Assembly (NCBI GenBank): GCA_036563245.1
Contig: DATCMU010000043.1
Location: forward strand, 1 to 62,064
Length of the DNA: 62,064 nucleotides
DNA from: DATCMU01 sp036563245
GTDB taxonomy: Bacteria > Pseudomonadota > Alphaproteobacteria > Rhizobiales > Devosiaceae
Direction: 5' to 3'
Part shown: positions 60,821 through 62,064 of the stretch, in pieces
How the letters are laid out: each line of letters begins with the position of its first letter
Position numbering within the stretch: position 1 is the first letter of the stretch
Translations under genes and position numbers: made by a program
Notes under the pieces: generated by a model
Database searches by the model: none
What the model saw: only the letters and a program-made list of their open reading frames with translations
Told to the model about the DNA's origin: nothing

Positions 60821-62064
60821 GCGGCATCCCTGATCCGTTCGCCCAGCAACCCGTCCGCGTCCGCGCCATCGATCCTGATCTGGACGATCTCGCCCTGCGC
60901 CCCGCCGTCGAACCGCACCGGCACGAATTGCCCCGTCCGCCCAAGGCCGTCGCGCTCAACCAGCACGCTCTCCACCAGCCCGATCCGCGAGCGGCAGAGC
61001 TTCTCGAACTGTTTGTCGCCGGCCTCGCGCAGCAATGCGGCGCGCGCCCTGGCGACGCGCTTGGGCACCTGGTCGGGAATGCGCGCCGCGGGCGTTCCCG
61101 GGCGCTTCGAATAGGGAAACACATGCAGATAGGTCAGATCGGCCTCATCGACGATCCTCAGGGTATTCTCGAACATCGCGTCGGTCTCGGTGGGGAATCC
61201 GGCGATGATGTCGGCGCCGAATACCACGTCCGGTCTCGCCTTGCGTACCCGCGCCACGAATTCGAGCGTATCGGCGCGCAGGTGGCGGCGCTTCATGCGC
61301 TTGAGGATCATGTCGTCGCCCGATTGCAGCGACAGGTGAAGATGCGGCATCAGGCGCACGTCCCCGGCGATCGCCTCGTGCAGCGCCTCGTCGGCCTCGA
61401 TGGAATCGATCGAGGAAATTCTCAGCCTTGGCAGGTCCGGGACATGGCCGAGGATCGCCTGGACCAGCTTGCCCAGCGTCGGCGAGCCCGGCAGGTCCGG
61501 CCCGTAGGAGGTGATATCGACCCCGGTCAGCACGATCTCGCGGTAGCCATTGCCCACCAGCCGCCGGATCTGTTCCACGACCTCGCCCATGGGCACCGAA
61601 CGCGAAGGACCGCGGCCATAGGGAATGACGCAGAAGGTGCAACGGTGGTCGCATCCGTTCTGAACCTGCACGAAAGCGCGGGCGCGCCCATCCATCCCGT
61701 CAATCAGGTGCCCCGCAGTCTCGGTGACCGACATGATGTCGTTCACCTGCACCTTCTCGCTCGCCGGCACGTCGAAGCTGAGGCCCTGGTATGTGCTCGC
61801 GTCGAGCTTGTCCGCATTGCCAATCACCAGGTCGACCTCGGCCATCTCCCCGAAGCTCTCGCCCTCGATCTGCGCCGCGCAGCCGGTCACGATGATCCTG
61901 CGGTCCGGGAACTCCCGCCGCGCGCGCCGGATCGCCTGACGCGTCTGGCGCACCGCCTCGGCGGTCACCGCGCAGGAATTCACGATCAGCACGTTTTCGA
62001 GCCCGGCCTTTTCCGCCTCGGCCCGCATGACTTCCGATTCGTAGGTATTCAGCCTGCACCCGAA
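60817..62064 (-). CDS. mtaB: tRNA t6A37 methylthiotransferase MtaB (5' end beyond window)
   Basis: The partial radical SAM protein begins at the window edge with FGCRLNTYESEVM, so only a few residues are missing. The MTTase N-terminal domain has NSCAVT and TGCAAQ Cys, the radical SAM motif is CDHRCTFCVIPYGRGPSRS (C-x3-C-x2-C), and a TRAM domain ends the chain. It thiomethylates t6A37 in tRNAs reading ANN codons. First gene of the operon with ftsY. Confidence 0.96.
   Translation of the reverse strand, partial: FGCRLNTYESEVMRAEAEKAGLENVLIVNSCAVTAEAVRQTRQAIRRARREFPDRRIIVTGCAAQIEGESFGEMAEVDLVIGNADKLDASTYQGLSFDVPASEKVQVNDIMSVTETAGHLIDGMDGRARAFVQVQNGCDHRCTFCVIPYGRGPSRSVPMGEVVEQIRRLVGNGYREIVLTGVDITSYGPDLPGSPTLGKLVQAILGHVPDLPRLRISSIDSIEADEALHEAIAGDVRLMPHLHLSLQSGDDMILKRMKRRHLRADTLEFVARVRKARPDVVFGADIIAGFPTETDAMFENTLRIVDEADLTYLHVFPYSKRPGTPAARIPDQVPKRVARARAALLREAGDKQFEKLCRSRIGLVESVLVERDGLGRTGQFVPVRFDGGAQGEIVQIRIDGADADGLLGERIRDAA

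Overview
This window is chromosomal DNA from a GC-rich alphaproteobacterium. The gene order points to the order Hyphomicrobiales, perhaps a Devosia- or Pelagibacterium-like genus; the genus is inference. Supporting signs are acnA divergent from ccmABCDG, an mtaB-ftsY gene string, ccoNOQP with fixGHIS and an Fnr regulator, an imuA-imuB-dnaE2 mutasome under an alphaproteobacterial GTTC-N7-GTTC SOS box, a membrane H+-pyrophosphatase, two IalB-family proteins, a DUF2794 protein and a CtrA-type TTAA-N7-TTAA site. Only one tRNA gene and no rRNA, CRISPR array or transposase were seen.

Layout. (1) 63-3251: a tRNA-Thr(CGU) gene followed by a compact island of about 3.1 kb, bounded by a perfect 46-bp direct repeat of the tRNA 3' half. 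It carries a DUF5655 remnant, an 86-residue unknown protein and a full-length GmrSD-like DUF262/DUF1524 protein, but no integrase. (2) 3.4-12 kb: a glycoside hydrolase, an outer-membrane barrel, a lipoprotein hydrolase, a universal stress protein with an Fnr box, a FeeM-type N-acyl amino acid synthase with a CtrA box, and a membrane GGDEF-EAL protein. (3) 12.1-22.9 kb: the microaerobic block (fnr, hemerythrin, ccoNOQP, fixGHIS), with three Fnr boxes counting the one at the stress-protein gene, and one AT-rich foreign-looking gene placed between ccoP and fixG. (4) 22.9-28.5 kb: the SOS mutagenesis operon imuA-imuB-dnaE2. (5) 28.6-37.5 kb: TerB-like, YggT, YggU, H+-pyrophosphatase convergent with soluble pyrophosphatase, a DMT transporter, two copies of a 45-bp hairpin repeat, typA and an SDR. 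(6) 37.5-51.3 kb: a PAS-PAS-GGDEF-EAL protein, argG, a LysE exporter, an isochorismatase-GlxA pair, rlmN, two tandem tiny secreted proteins, two IalB-like proteins, thpR, a Bax-inhibitor-1 protein, and DUF2794 and DUF1223 proteins. (7) 51.4-62.1 kb: acnA, ccmABCDG, a HAD hydrolase, and the mtaB-ftsY-aldolase-yciB operon, with mtaB cut by the window end.

How it works together. Fnr probably switches on the cbb3 oxidase genes, their copper and assembly factors, a hemerythrin and a stress protein when oxygen falls. The ccm genes at the far end supply the cytochrome c maturation that CcoO and CcoP need. The least ordinary material is the integrase-less tRNA-Thr island, the lone gene between ccoP and fixG, and the run of small secreted proteins at 45.5-47.5 kb.
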